A stretch of 38,774 nucleotides of DNA from Pseudomonas sp. KK4 (GTDB lineage: Bacteria; Pseudomonadota; Gammaproteobacteria; Pseudomonadales; Pseudomonadaceae). Shown in pieces: positions 1 to 7,683 of this stretch (within the stretch, counting starts at the first letter, position 1; every line of letters begins with the position of its first letter). A program made the translations under genes and the position numbers. The stretch lies in NCBI RefSeq assembly GCF_001984065.1, contig NZ_LYVP01000052.1, positions 1-38,774 on the forward strand, in the 5' to 3' direction. The notes below the pieces were generated by a model. That model saw nothing but the letters and a program-made list of their open reading frames with translations. It was not told the DNA's origin and did no database searches.

Positions 1-1196
1 CTCCCACCCCCACGCCACCACCGCTGGATACAGCGGCTTACGTCGGCATTCACGAACAGGTCTCGGCCGTGCTCAAGGCCAGTCAGCGGGCGACGGTCAA
101 GGTCAATTTCGCCAGTGCCTACTGCGCACCGCAGCTGTATCCGCTCAAGACCTTGCAAGACAACATGATCAAGGCCCTGCGCCAGGACCCGCAGTTGTTC
201 GGCAGCACCGGCACCACCGCCGGCAATCTCGCGCTGCGCAACGTGCTGGCCCGGCGGGCACTGACGGCCAAAACCCAACTGACCGCCGAACGCATCGTGA
301 TCACCAACGGCGCCACCGAAGCGATCAACCTGGCGTTGCGCGCCGTGACCAGTCCCGGCGATACCGTCGCCGTGGAGTCGCCGACTTTCTATGGCCTGCT
401 GCAAATTCTCGAAAGCCTCAACCTGCGGGTGCTGGAGGTCCCTGCCTCAACCCACAGCGGCATCAACTTGTCGGCGCTCAAGCAATTGCTGCAAGGCCCC
501 GAACGAATCAAGGCGCTGATCGTCATTCCCAACCTGCACAACCCCCTGGGCAGCATCATGCCCGACGCCAACAAGGCGCGGCTGGTGCAGCTGTGCGCCG
601 AGCACGACACGGTGCTGATCGAAGACGATACCTACGGCGACCTGGTGGACAGCGAGCAACCGTTGTCCACCCTCAAGCACTGGGATCGCGACGACAACCT
701 GATCTATTGCGCGTCGCTGAACAAAACCCTGGCCCCGGGCATGCGCCTGGGCTGGATCAGTGCCGGCAAATGGCACGAGCGCGTGGAGATGCTCAAGCAC
801 ACCCAGACCCGGGGCTGCGAAGCGCTGTCGCAACTGGCGATCAGCGCGTTCATGAGCACGCCGTCCTACGAACGCTACCTGCGGCGCTTGCGGGTCACCC
901 TGTCGCAACAGCGGGTACAGATGAGCGCGGGCATCCTGCGCTGTTTTCCCGACGGCACCCGCGTGAGCAATCCCCAGGGCGGGACCTTGCTGTGGGTGGA
1001 ACTGCCCCGGGAACATTCGTCCATGGCGCTGTTTCATGACGCCTTGAATGCCGGCATTCAGATTTCCCCCGGCGGGATTTTTTCCAACGACAAACGCTTC
1101 GATCATTTCGTACGGATCGGCTGTGGCGTGCCCTATTCGCCGAAGATCGACGAGGCCCTGGCGACATTAAGCCGCCTCCTCAAAAACCAGCGCTGA
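1..1196 (+). CDS. MocR-family (GntR/aminotransferase) transcriptional regulator, 5'-truncated by the window edge
   Basis: The frame is open from base 3 with no start, so the gene begins outside the window. What remains is a fold-type-I PLP aminotransferase domain preceded by a proline-rich stretch (PTPTPPP), the usual linker between the GntR winged helix and the effector domain of MocR regulators. Visible PLP-site motifs are NLHNPLG, IEDDTYGDL and the Schiff-base lysine in SLNKTLAPGMR, followed by a C-terminal VRIGCG arginine motif. MocR proteins normally bind DNA and sense PLP, amino acids or their derivatives rather than catalyse transamination. The gene converges on the metallo-hydrolase end of the putative biosynthetic cluster, with a REP doublet between them, so it may or may not regulate it. 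A free-standing class I aminotransferase is the alternative; the linker argues against that. The DNA-binding half cannot be seen. Confidence 0.85.
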   Translation, partial: PTPTPPPLDTAAYVGIHEQVSAVLKASQRATVKVNFASAYCAPQLYPLKTLQDNMIKALRQDPQLFGSTGTTAGNLALRNVLARRALTAKTQLTAERIVITNGATEAINLALRAVTSPGDTVAVESPTFYGLLQILESLNLRVLEVPASTHSGINLSALKQLLQGPERIKALIVIPNLHNPLGSIMPDANKARLVQLCAEHDTVLIEDDTYGDLVDSEQPLSTLKHWDRDDNLIYCASLNKTLAPGMRLGWISAGKWHERVEMLKHTQTRGCEALSQLAISAFMSTPSYERYLRRLRVTLSQQRVQMSAGILRCFPDGTRVSNPQGGTLLWVELPREHSSMALFHDALNAGIQISPGGIFSNDKRFDHFVRIGCGVPYSPKIDEALATLSRLLKNQR

Positions 1197-1205
1197 CACG
1201 CACCC

Positions 1206-1305
1206 TGTAGGAGCGAGCTTGCTCGCGATGAACGTTAACGATAACGCGAGCGTCCTGGATGAGCGCAGCGCATTTAGGTCAATCGCGAGCCAGCTCGCTC
1301 CTACA
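1206..1305. repeat. REP doublet (REPIN), TGTAGGAGCGAGCTTGCTCGCGAT type
   Basis: A REP copy at 1206-1229 faces an inverted copy at 1282-1305 (one base variant, AGCCAGCTCG), with about 52 bases between. This is the classic Pseudomonas REPIN layout. The right half overlaps the TAG stop codon of the minus-strand metallo-hydrolase. It sits between two converging genes and may stall or end transcription from both sides. Confidence 0.9.
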
Positions 1306-2101
1306 AGGGATTCTGGTGCAGGCAGATGATATGCGGGTCGTCATTCCAGTGCGGGAAGCGTTCGGCAATCAGCGGGTCGTGACCGGGGATGACGTGGTCT
1401 TCGCTGTCCGCCAAACGATCGATTTCGGCGAAGGCCTCGAGGGTCTGCGCCATGTCGTCCAGGATCGGAAACGGGCTGCGCTCACGGATGTTGACCCACA
1501 GGTGCGCCGCGTCGGAGGCCAGCACAATCCAGCCGCGCTCGGTGTTGACCCGCACCACCTGGCTGCCCGGGGTATGCCCGCCCACGCCATGCAGCGTGAC
1601 CCCGGGCCACACCTCGGCCGTGCCGTTGTGCAAACGCACGCGCCCTTCGAACAGCGGCGGCAGCGCCGACATCACGTCCTCGACTTCGTAGGTTTTGTTC
1701 ACCGTGCGATGGGCCATTTTCGGCCCGGTACAAAAGCGCAGTTCCGCCTCCTGCAGATGCACCTGGGCCTTGGGGAACAAGGCGAGATTGCCGGCGTGGT
1801 CCCAATGCAAATGGGTCAGGATCAACTGCTCGACCTGCGTCGGATCAATGTCCAATTGCCGTAGGGATTCTTCCGGCAGGCGAAACATCTGACGATCGCG
1901 GCGATGGGCTGTGGCCGGCTGGAAACAGGTGTCGACCACGATCACCTGCTGCCCACGGCGAATGACCCAGAAATAGTAATCCAGCGGCATCGGTGCATTC
2001 GGATCGCCACAGCAGGCGTCGTACAGAAAATTCTCCCTGGCGGTGCGCTGGGCATTGGCGCCGACACGGATGGCGAACACTTCGTACACGGGAACGGACA
2101 T
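1301..2101 (-). CDS. Metallo-beta-lactamase-fold hydrolase, AHL-lactonase-like
   Basis: The 266-residue protein carries the zinc-binding signature LTHLHWDHAGN (HxHxDH), a later GGHTPGSQ histidine and an ASDAAH aspartate, the standard di-metal ligand set. Length and motif spacing resemble the AttM/AiiA-like lactonase branch, which opens lactones such as acyl-homoserine lactones, but the substrate cannot be read from sequence. A GGAGG ribosome site sits just before the ATG. It is the last gene of the minus-strand biosynthetic group, 14 bases after the N-oxygenase gene, so co-expression is likely. In this setting it may hydrolyse a lactone or ester intermediate or detoxify the product; that is inference. 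The protein is full length. Its stop codon lies inside a REP element. Confidence 0.85.
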   Translation of the reverse strand: MSVPVYEVFAIRVGANAQRTARENFLYDACCGDPNAPMPLDYYFWVIRRGQQVIVVDTCFQPATAHRRDRQMFRLPEESLRQLDIDPTQVEQLILTHLHWDHAGNLALFPKAQVHLQEAELRFCTGPKMAHRTVNKTYEVEDVMSALPPLFEGRVRLHNGTAEVWPGVTLHGVGGHTPGSQVVRVNTERGWIVLASDAAHLWVNIRERSPFPILDDMAQTLEAFAEIDRLADSEDHVIPGHDPLIAERFPHWNDDPHIICLHQNPL

Positions 2102-2115
2102 ACGAACCTCCAGGT

Positions 2116-3072
2116 TCAGGCGGCGTTGGCTTTGAGCGTCGGGCGAAAATCGAAGTCGATCAGCTCGCTGATCCCCAGGTCCTGCGCCAATTTATGCAGG
2201 CCGCTGTAGTCCCGCATGATGGTCGCGTTCCTGTTGCTCTCGCGGGTGTCGGCAATGATCTGCGCCGCTTGCTCGACCCCGAGCTGCGTCAGAATCGCCT
2301 CCCACATCGAGTAGTCCTGAGCGATAAAAGCACTCAGCGCCACCGACAAGTGGCGTGCGAAAAATTCCCGCTGCACCGGCGCCATGTTGGCGTACATGAC
2401 CTTGGCCACTTCGGCCAGCACCTTGCTGTGGGCGTATTCGTCGCGGTTGTGCAACTCGGCGACGCGGCGGTTCTGCGGCTGGATGCTCTGATCGTCCGCC
2501 AGCAGGTCCAGATAGGCGTTGACGCTGATCTCGGCCACCACCGCGAAGGTGATCGCCGCCAGGTCTTTCTGCCACTGTTCGGTCAGCGTTTCTTGGAGCG
2601 CCAGCAACCGCAGGTAGGTCACCGAGGGTGGCAAGTCCAGGTCCTGATCCAGCGCCCGCTCCAGTTTGGTCCGCTCGATCGCTCGCAGGTGCATCAGCGT
2701 GTGGTAGTGCTCATCGATCAGGGTCTGCTGCATGGCCTCGCGAAAATGCCAGTCGTCCTTGCCCAGGTATTGATTGGCAATGACGCTCAGCGCCGGGTTC
2801 ACCACGTGTTCCTCGGCGGTCACGGTGCGCAAGTTGTAGCCGATCCAGCCCCAGGTCACCACGCTGCTCTTGAGGTCTTCGCTCAAGGCCTGGAAAGCCG
2901 GGTGATGAAAAAACGGCACCATCTGCTCCGGGTAATCCGGGCGGGCCGGGTCGAACACTTCCTCGACCGCGCCCCTGTCCGGGGAGCAGACGGTGGCGCG
3001 TTTGGTCCAGGCCTGGTTGAGCCGCACGATCAGTTGATGATCGACCTGGGCGATCTCGATTGCTGTTTGCAT
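2116..3072 (-). CDS. AurF-type di-iron N-oxygenase (p-aminobenzoate N-oxygenase family)
   Basis: The 318-residue helical protein shows the full di-iron ligand pattern of AurF. A glutamate at 87 or 88 lies in TAEEH, Glu121 and His124 in IDEHYH, Glu181 in VAEIS, and His208, Glu212 and His215 in HNRDEYAH. The spacings 121-181-208-212-215 equal those of AurF residues 136-196-223-227-230. AurF enzymes oxidise amines to hydroxylamine, nitroso or nitro groups using O2; relatives such as MgoC, PvfB and HamC act in diazeniumdiolate and related pathways. Here no NRPS is present. The gene follows the Fe/2-oxoglutarate oxygenase by 66 bases and precedes the hydrolase by 14, so it fits one operon. The ATG at 3072 has an AGGT site upstream. 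Family call is strong; the amine substrate is unknown. Confidence 0.88.
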   Translation of the reverse strand: MQTAIEIAQVDHQLIVRLNQAWTKRATVCSPDRGAVEEVFDPARPDYPEQMVPFFHHPAFQALSEDLKSSVVTWGWIGYNLRTVTAEEHVVNPALSVIANQYLGKDDWHFREAMQQTLIDEHYHTLMHLRAIERTKLERALDQDLDLPPSVTYLRLLALQETLTEQWQKDLAAITFAVVAEISVNAYLDLLADDQSIQPQNRRVAELHNRDEYAHSKVLAEVAKVMYANMAPVQREFFARHLSVALSAFIAQDYSMWEAILTQLGVEQAAQIIADTRESNRNATIMRDYSGLHKLAQDLGISELIDFDFRPTLKANAA

Positions 3073-3138
3073 GACGCGATACCTGTAGGACGCGTACCCG
3101 CCAGGGGTACGCCAAAAGAGTGAAGAGCGACGGAAAAA

Positions 3139-3897
3139 TCAGCCCAGCCAATAGCGGGTCAGGTTGCGCGCCGGATCAGTGTACCGACTGCGGGCGTGGA
3201 TCATCCGCCAGTTGTCCCAGATCAGCAGGCAGCCATCGGGGATCAGTACTGGAACGTTGTGCTCGACGAAATACGCCTCGCCCAACAGCGCAAACCTGGC
3301 CAGCGGCGAAGTGCTGTTGGCGACCCGGGATTGCTCCAAGGCTTGCTTGGACGGATTCACGTCGCCGTAGTGAAACTGGTTGTAGCTGAAGCGGAAAATA
3401 TCCCCGTCCTCTGTAGGCGTCAGGATGTACTCCTTGACCCGGCGCTGGCCGGGTTCGCCCGGTTTGGCCGTGGCAACGAACTCCACCGGGGTGTCCTCCA
3501 GCCATTCGCGCAGCTCGGGCTCGGTGCGTTCCAGTGACTGCAAAAACTCATAGCCGTCCACCAGCCCGGTGTGCCCGCCACCGCAGGTTGCCTGGCGATG
3601 GCAATGCAGCGCCAGGTAGCGTGGCGGCGGGCCATACACCGGCGCTTCGGTGTGCGGGCCGATGCCGTTCATGCTCTGGGAATACGGCAGGTCTTCGTAG
3701 CCCGGCTTGCGGGTGATGGCGAACGCCATCTGGCCGTTGAACTGCGGAATCACCGGGCCAAACTCGTGCAGTGTTCCTACAACGTCGTGGGCAAATTCCC
3801 CGGGCATGAGCACCGTCCAGCCACGGGACGACAGTTCTTCGTGGCGATGGCCGAGGGAAACGTAAGGGGTGGACGCAACAATCCCTTGATCTGACAT
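3139..3897 (-). CDS. Fe(II)/2-oxoglutarate-dependent oxygenase, TauD / clavaminate-synthase-like
   Basis: The 252-residue protein has a facial-triad motif with glutamate rather than aspartate, PHTEAP (His82, Glu84), as in clavaminate synthase. The distal histidine is His234 in NWRMIHARSRY, followed by arginines at 244 and 248, one of which should bind the 2-oxoglutarate carboxylate. Such enzymes hydroxylate, desaturate, cyclise or halogenate an unactivated carbon; an intact acidic ligand rules out a halogenase. An AGGAAT site lies seven bases before the ATG. It sits between the aminotransferase-fold gene (18-base gap) and the N-oxygenase gene, so it very likely modifies the same amino-acid skeleton. 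The substrate is unknown. Confidence 0.87.
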   Translation of the reverse strand: MSDQGIVASTPYVSLGHRHEELSSRGWTVLMPGEFAHDVVGTLHEFGPVIPQFNGQMAFAITRKPGYEDLPYSQSMNGIGPHTEAPVYGPPPRYLALHCHRQATCGGGHTGLVDGYEFLQSLERTEPELREWLEDTPVEFVATAKPGEPGQRRVKEYILTPTEDGDIFRFSYNQFHYGDVNPSKQALEQSRVANSTSPLARFALLGEAYFVEHNVPVLIPDGCLLIWDNWRMIHARSRYTDPARNLTRYWLG

Positions 3898-3915
3898 GGT
3901 GAGATTCCTGGCGGT

Positions 3916-4791
3916 TTATCCGGCGTTGACGGTTGAGGTGTAGGCGGCAATCAATTCGCGACAGGCATCGCCGGGACGGTAGTGCTGATCGTCGATGCTC
4001 TGCACCGGTGTGATTTCGGCGGCAGTGCCTGTGAGAAAACACTCGTCGAAGTCGCCCAATTGCGTAGGCAGAATCGTCGTCTCGAAGACTTGGTAATCCA
4101 GGGCCTTGGCCAGTTCGATGACGGTCTGGCGGGTGATGCCGTCGAGGAAACAATCCGGCACCGGGGTGTACAAATTCCGACCCTTGGCGAAGAACACATT
4201 GGCGCTGGTGGCTTCGGCGACGTGGCCACGCCAGTCGAGCATCAGCGCGTCGTGGTAACCGCTGTTTTCCGCGTCGTGCTTGCTCAGCGTGGCGATCTGG
4301 TAATGCCCGGACGCCTTGGCTTCGAAGGGGCTGCTGCTCGGTGGCGGGCGGCGCCAGGTCGCGGTCTTCAAGCGAATGCCGGCCATGCGCGCCGCCGGGT
4401 CGAAATAGCTCGGCCACTGCCAGCAGGCGATCGCCACATGCACGCTGTTGAAGCGCGCCGAGGTGGAAATCATCTCGCTGCCACGCCAGGCCACCGGGCG
4501 CAGATAGCCGTCAGCAACCTGGTTGCGTTGCAGCAGTTCATGACTGGCCGCCTCCAGCACGTGAGGCTCGAACGGAATCGCAAAATCCATCAACTGCGCC
4601 GAGCGATACAGCCGCTCGGTGTGTTCGCGCAGCTTGAAGACCTTGCCGTTGTACACGCGCTCGCCTTCATACACGGTGCTCGCGTAATGCAGGCCGTGGG
4701 TCAGCACATGCAGGCGCGCCTGGGACCACTCGACGAACTCGCCATCGAGCCAGATAAAACCTTCGCGTTGATCAAACGGGATACCGCTCAT
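3916..4791 (-). CDS. Branched-chain amino acid aminotransferase-fold (class IV, IlvE-like) PLP enzyme
   Basis: The 291-residue class IV aminotransferase has the N-terminal HGLHYASTVYEGERVYNG motif, the PLP lysine in AKASGHYQ (matching SKAGGNY of IlvE), the EATSANVFF motif and a C-terminal TGTAAEITPVQSID stretch close to that of IlvE. It has the size of a branched-chain aminotransferase and a GGAG site before the ATG. In this gene group it may serve a dedicated transamination or a PLP lyase reaction rather than housekeeping leucine, isoleucine and valine synthesis. D-amino-acid transaminase and aminodeoxychorismate lyase share the fold, but the C-terminal IlvE-type motif favours an aminotransferase. 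It lies 24 bases after the radical-SAM gene. Confidence 0.88.
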   Translation of the reverse strand: MSGIPFDQREGFIWLDGEFVEWSQARLHVLTHGLHYASTVYEGERVYNGKVFKLREHTERLYRSAQLMDFAIPFEPHVLEAASHELLQRNQVADGYLRPVAWRGSEMISTSARFNSVHVAIACWQWPSYFDPAARMAGIRLKTATWRRPPPSSSPFEAKASGHYQIATLSKHDAENSGYHDALMLDWRGHVAEATSANVFFAKGRNLYTPVPDCFLDGITRQTVIELAKALDYQVFETTILPTQLGDFDECFLTGTAAEITPVQSIDDQHYRPGDACRELIAAYTSTVNAG

Positions 4792-4815
4792 GTCCCTGCT
4801 CTCCTATGAATTGTC

Positions 4816-6168
4816 CTACGCCGTTTGCAGCAACACCGGTATCAATTCCGGCGCTGGCGCCAGCACCCGCTCAGGTTCGGTCTGAAAGAAAAATGCACGC
4901 TCGCCAAAGGCCGGGCGCAACTCGTCGAACCAGGTCGCTTGCGGGTCGAAGCGCGCATAAAAAGTGCGCAACACCCATGACGGGTCCCTGGCCTGGAGGA
5001 ACTGCAGCACAAAGACTTTTTCCCCGGCGACGGTCTCGATGCCGTTGATCAACACCTTGCCGTAGAAGGTGCTCATGGACGGCCCGCGCACCGTGCGCGC
5101 CAGCCCCGAGACCGTGCGGTACGCCGCCTGGAAGATCTCGAACGCCCGCGCCAACGGCATCGCGAAGTAATGACTGGGGCCGGTGTCACGCTCGACGAAC
5201 ATGTAGTACGGCACCGCGCCCAGGCGCACGCCCTCGGTCCACAGCGCCGCCCAGTCCGCCGGGTTTTCGTTGATGTGGCGGATTACCGGCGCCTGCATGC
5301 GCAGGGTCGCGCCGGTGGAGCGAATGCGCTCGACCGCTTGCCGGGCGATGGCCTGGCGCAGCTCCACCGGGTGGTTGTAGTGGCCCATGATCGACAGGTT
5401 TTTCCCGGCCGCGACGACCCGCCGAAACAGCTCGAGCAACTCGGGCGCGTCCTTGTCGCTGACAAAACGCTGCGGCCAATACGCCACGGACTTGGTGCCG
5501 ATGCGGATGCTGTTCAGGTGTGGCAGTTCCAGCAGCGGCTCGATATAACTGGCCAGCGAGCGGGTGTTCATGATCAGCGGGTCGCCGCCGGTGATCAGCA
5601 CGTCGGTCACCTGCGGGTTTACTCGCAGGTAATTCACCAACTCTTGGGATTCCCGGGCGTTGAACTTCAGTTCTTCCTCGCCGATGAACTGCGCCCAGCG
5701 GAAACAGAAGGTGCAGTACGCATGACAAGTCTGGCCGGCACCGGGGAAAAACAGCACGGTCTCGCGGTATTTGTGCTGGATGCCCGGTAGGACTTTTCCG
5801 TCGAGGGTGGCGTTGTTGTGCGTCAGTTGCCCGGCCGGATGGGGGTTCATGCGCAGCCAAATGGCCTCGATCCGGCGCTTGATGGCGGCGCTGTCGTCCC
5901 GCTCGATCAACTGCTTGAGCGAGGCGTATTCGTCCGGCAACAGCATGTCCTTGTGGGGAAAGGTCATGCGGAAAATCGGATCGTCGGGAATGTTGTTCCA
6001 GTCGATCAGCGTCCCCAGTACGTACTCGTTGGTGCGAAACGGCATGACCCGGGCCACCACATCCATGGCTTCCTGCAGCGCCGGCGTCAGCCGAAGCCAG
6101 TACGGCGTATCGCGGATGGTCCGTGAGTTATAGGGTTTGTATCTTTCGTGCTCCGACATTCCCTGCAT
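4816..6168 (-). CDS. KamA-family radical-SAM, PLP-dependent aminomutase-like protein (lysine 2,3-aminomutase homologue, divergent)
   Basis: The 450-residue protein has the radical-SAM cluster motif CHAYCTFC (Cys148, 152, 155), an SAM-binding ITGGDPL at 192-198, a GHYNHPVEL segment matching HFNHP of lysine 2,3-aminomutase, and a TIM-barrel length typical of KamA. Canonical enzymes move an amino group from C2 to C3 using PLP held by a lysine in a GGGGK loop. Here the loop is replaced by STFYGK (Lys371). The acidic residue before it that holds the lysine side chain is missing, and the region normally reading CDLxxGxxHFRxP is VERDTGPSHYFAMP. I infer a beta-amino-acid-forming enzyme with a substrate other than lysine, or altered chemistry. 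The start at 6168 has AGGAG seven bases upstream; a second ATG at 6159 is possible. It is far longer than EpmB. Confidence 0.85.
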   Translation of the reverse strand: MQGMSEHERYKPYNSRTIRDTPYWLRLTPALQEAMDVVARVMPFRTNEYVLGTLIDWNNIPDDPIFRMTFPHKDMLLPDEYASLKQLIERDDSAAIKRRIEAIWLRMNPHPAGQLTHNNATLDGKVLPGIQHKYRETVLFFPGAGQTCHAYCTFCFRWAQFIGEEELKFNARESQELVNYLRVNPQVTDVLITGGDPLIMNTRSLASYIEPLLELPHLNSIRIGTKSVAYWPQRFVSDKDAPELLELFRRVVAAGKNLSIMGHYNHPVELRQAIARQAVERIRSTGATLRMQAPVIRHINENPADWAALWTEGVRLGAVPYYMFVERDTGPSHYFAMPLARAFEIFQAAYRTVSGLARTVRGPSMSTFYGKVLINGIETVAGEKVFVLQFLQARDPSWVLRTFYARFDPQATWFDELRPAFGERAFFFQTEPERVLAPAPELIPVLLQTA

Positions 6169-6198
6169 GGCAGCGCTCCTGATGATGGCTGGCGGATA

Positions 6199-6843
6199 TC
6201 AATGGCTGGCCGGCGCTACGCGCTCTATGTCCATCCAGGCCCGAACGCTGTCGCGATCCCACTGGCGGCGGACATAAGCCACGAGCCGCGCCGGCACCGA
6301 GTCACCGTTGGCCACCAGGCGGTTGAGCATGATGGCCAGGTCGGTGTCGGCAATGCTCCAGTCTCCGAACAGGTGCTCTGCGCCCTGCTCCAGCAGGCTT
6401 TCGGCGACGAAGAACAGGCGCTCGACGGCGGCCTTGGCGTCATCACTCAGGGGCGTGTCTTTCTTGCCGAAATACACCAGGTCAAACGGACGCTCCCTGC
6501 GCACCACCAGCAGGTCGCTGCGCAACCAGGCCTGCAGTTGGCGGGCACGGGCGCGTTGCTTGAGGTCCTGGGGATAGAGTTTTTTGTGACCCGGGGAGAG
6601 TTCCTCCAAGTATTCGGCGATGGCGGAGGATTCCGACAATGCGAAGTCCTCATGAAGTAAGGTGGGAATCTTGCAGGTCAGGGAAATATCACGATAATTG
6701 CCTTGATAGTTCTCTCTGCTTTTCAAGTCCACCGTTACACACTCGAAAGAAAGTTGCTTTTCCTTGAGCGCCACAAAAGCCGACATCGCAAAAGCGCTGA
6801 CAAAATCGGCTCCGACATACAACTTGAGATTTCGATGTCCCAT
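6199..6843 (-). CDS. Glutathione S-transferase, YfcF-like
   Basis: The protein (214 residues from the ATG at 6843) closely resembles E. coli YfcF along its length. Shared segments include LSESSAIAEYLEE in the thioredoxin-like domain, RARARQLQAWLRSDL, and GDWSIADTDLAIMLNRLV in the helical domain. An in-frame ATG lies at 6855, but the GGAG ribosome site falls inside that extension, six bases before 6843, so 6843 is preferred. YfcF has glutathione-dependent peroxidase and disulfide-reductase activity and is linked to oxidative-stress tolerance. Its place 30 bases upstream of the radical-SAM gene suggests a role with the pathway, such as conjugating a reactive intermediate or protecting the producer, but it could be an unrelated passenger. 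Confidence 0.88.
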   Translation of the reverse strand: MGHRNLKLYVGADFVSAFAMSAFVALKEKQLSFECVTVDLKSRENYQGNYRDISLTCKIPTLLHEDFALSESSAIAEYLEELSPGHKKLYPQDLKQRARARQLQAWLRSDLLVVRRERPFDLVYFGKKDTPLSDDAKAAVERLFFVAESLLEQGAEHLFGDWSIADTDLAIMLNRLVANGDSVPARLVAYVRRQWDRDSVRAWMDIERVAPASH

Positions 6844-6920
6844 AGAACACTCCATTGCAATGGCCGCATTGATTAACCTGCATTGGAAGTGATCGTAGTA
6901 AGTTGATTCGGGGGCCGATA

Positions 6921-6955
6921 GATACAGAAATCGTTAGTTTCAACGGATACAGAAA
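6921..6955. promoter_or_regulatory. Direct repeat GATACAGAAA x2, candidate regulator-binding site upstream of the GST gene
   Basis: Two identical 10-mers, GATACAGAAA, lie at 6921-6930 and 6946-6955, 25 bases apart, in an AT-rich stretch 78-112 bases before the GST start. MocR regulators such as GabR and TauR bind promoter-proximal direct repeats, and a MocR gene lies at each end of this cluster. Assignment to either is inference. Confidence 0.4.
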
Positions 6956-6996
6956 GTTGATTTTGCGAGGTAATTTTTCAGCCACGCAGCCGAACC

Positions 6997-7086
6997 TGTG
7001 GGAGCGGGCTTGCTCGCGAAAGCGGTGTATCAGTCAACGTCATCGGTGCATGACGGACCGCATTCGCGAGCAAGCCCGCTCCCACA
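6997..7086. repeat. REP doublet (REPIN), TGTGGGAGCGGGCTTGCTCGCGAA type
   Basis: The forward copy is at 6997-7020 and the perfect inverse at 7063-7086, separated by 42 bases. It lies between the cupin and GST genes, which run in the same direction, so transcripts crossing it would form a long stem that could slow decay or weaken readthrough. Confidence 0.92.
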
Positions 7087-7110
7087 TGAGGGGCGGATCG
7101 CAGGGGGTGT

Positions 7111-7596
7111 TTACAGGGAAGTGGTGATCAGGCCGTAGCTGTCGGCGAAGTTCGACAGCAGTGCCATCTGCGGCATGTTGCTCATGTTGAGCATGGCAAG
7201 CGGCGTGCTGGCGCTGGTGTTGACGAAGCCGTGGGTGGTCCAGGCCGGGACCAGCAACACGTCACCAGGGCCGACATTGACCTCGTCGGCATCGCCCAGG
7301 GTCAACAGGCCCGTGCCGGACTGGATGACGAACAGATGCCACCAGGAATGGGCATGGCCCTTGAGCTCAACGCCAGGGTTGAGCCACTGCATGGCGATCG
7401 CCATGCCTGGCGTCACTTCGCAGCCATTGATGCTTTTATCATGGGCCAGCGCGACGATATCGACTTCGCTGGACGCCAATGTCTGCGGCAACTGCGCAAG
7501 TTCGGCGCCCTTCCATACTTTCGGACTTATCGATTGGTGGTGCAAGCTTTGACGAAAGTCCTTATAGGAAAAAAACGCACCTTGAAAGTTATCCAT
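7111..7596 (-). CDS. Cupin-domain protein
   Basis: The protein has 161 residues from the ATG at 7596. A GTG start at 7602 is less likely because AAGGA would lie only two bases from it, against eight for the ATG. The single cupin barrel shows HAHSWWHLFVIQSGTGLL (motif 1 with two to three histidines) and a second motif around VGPGDVLLVPAWTTHGF. Such proteins bind Fe, Mn, Ni or Zn and act as dioxygenases, isomerases or metal-dependent condensing enzymes. A stand-alone cupin beside an N-oxygenase recalls the cupin domains of hydrazine-forming enzymes (fused there to a methionyl-tRNA-synthetase-like domain), but that link is speculative. A hairpin terminator lies just upstream, so it may have its own promoter. 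Confidence 0.8.
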   Translation of the reverse strand: MDNFQGAFFSYKDFRQSLHHQSISPKVWKGAELAQLPQTLASSEVDIVALAHDKSINGCEVTPGMAIAMQWLNPGVELKGHAHSWWHLFVIQSGTGLLTLGDADEVNVGPGDVLLVPAWTTHGFVNTSASTPLAMLNMSNMPQMALLSNFADSYGLITTSL

Positions 7597-7632
7597 CTGC
7601 ACGTTCCTTTTAATATCGACTTCGGAAATAAA

Positions 7633-7668
7633 ACAGCGCTGAACCTTATGTTAACGGTTCAGCGCTGT
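7633..7668 (-). terminator. Rho-independent terminator between the RidA and cupin genes
   Basis: Perfect 13-bp arms, ACAGCGCTGAACC (7633-7645) and GGTTCAGCGCTGT (7656-7668), flank a 10-base loop. Read on the minus strand the stem is followed by TTTTATTT, the usual terminator layout. It lies in the 87-base gap between the RidA and cupin genes and would end or attenuate a transcript coming from the MFS promoter. Confidence 0.75.
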
Positions 7669-7683
7669 AAAGATAGTTACTGC

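Noticed and set aside
7111..7596. Reading the cupin as a hydrazine synthetase
   Set aside because: The fused methionyl-tRNA-synthetase-like domain of those enzymes is absent; retained only as a hypothesis in the findings.
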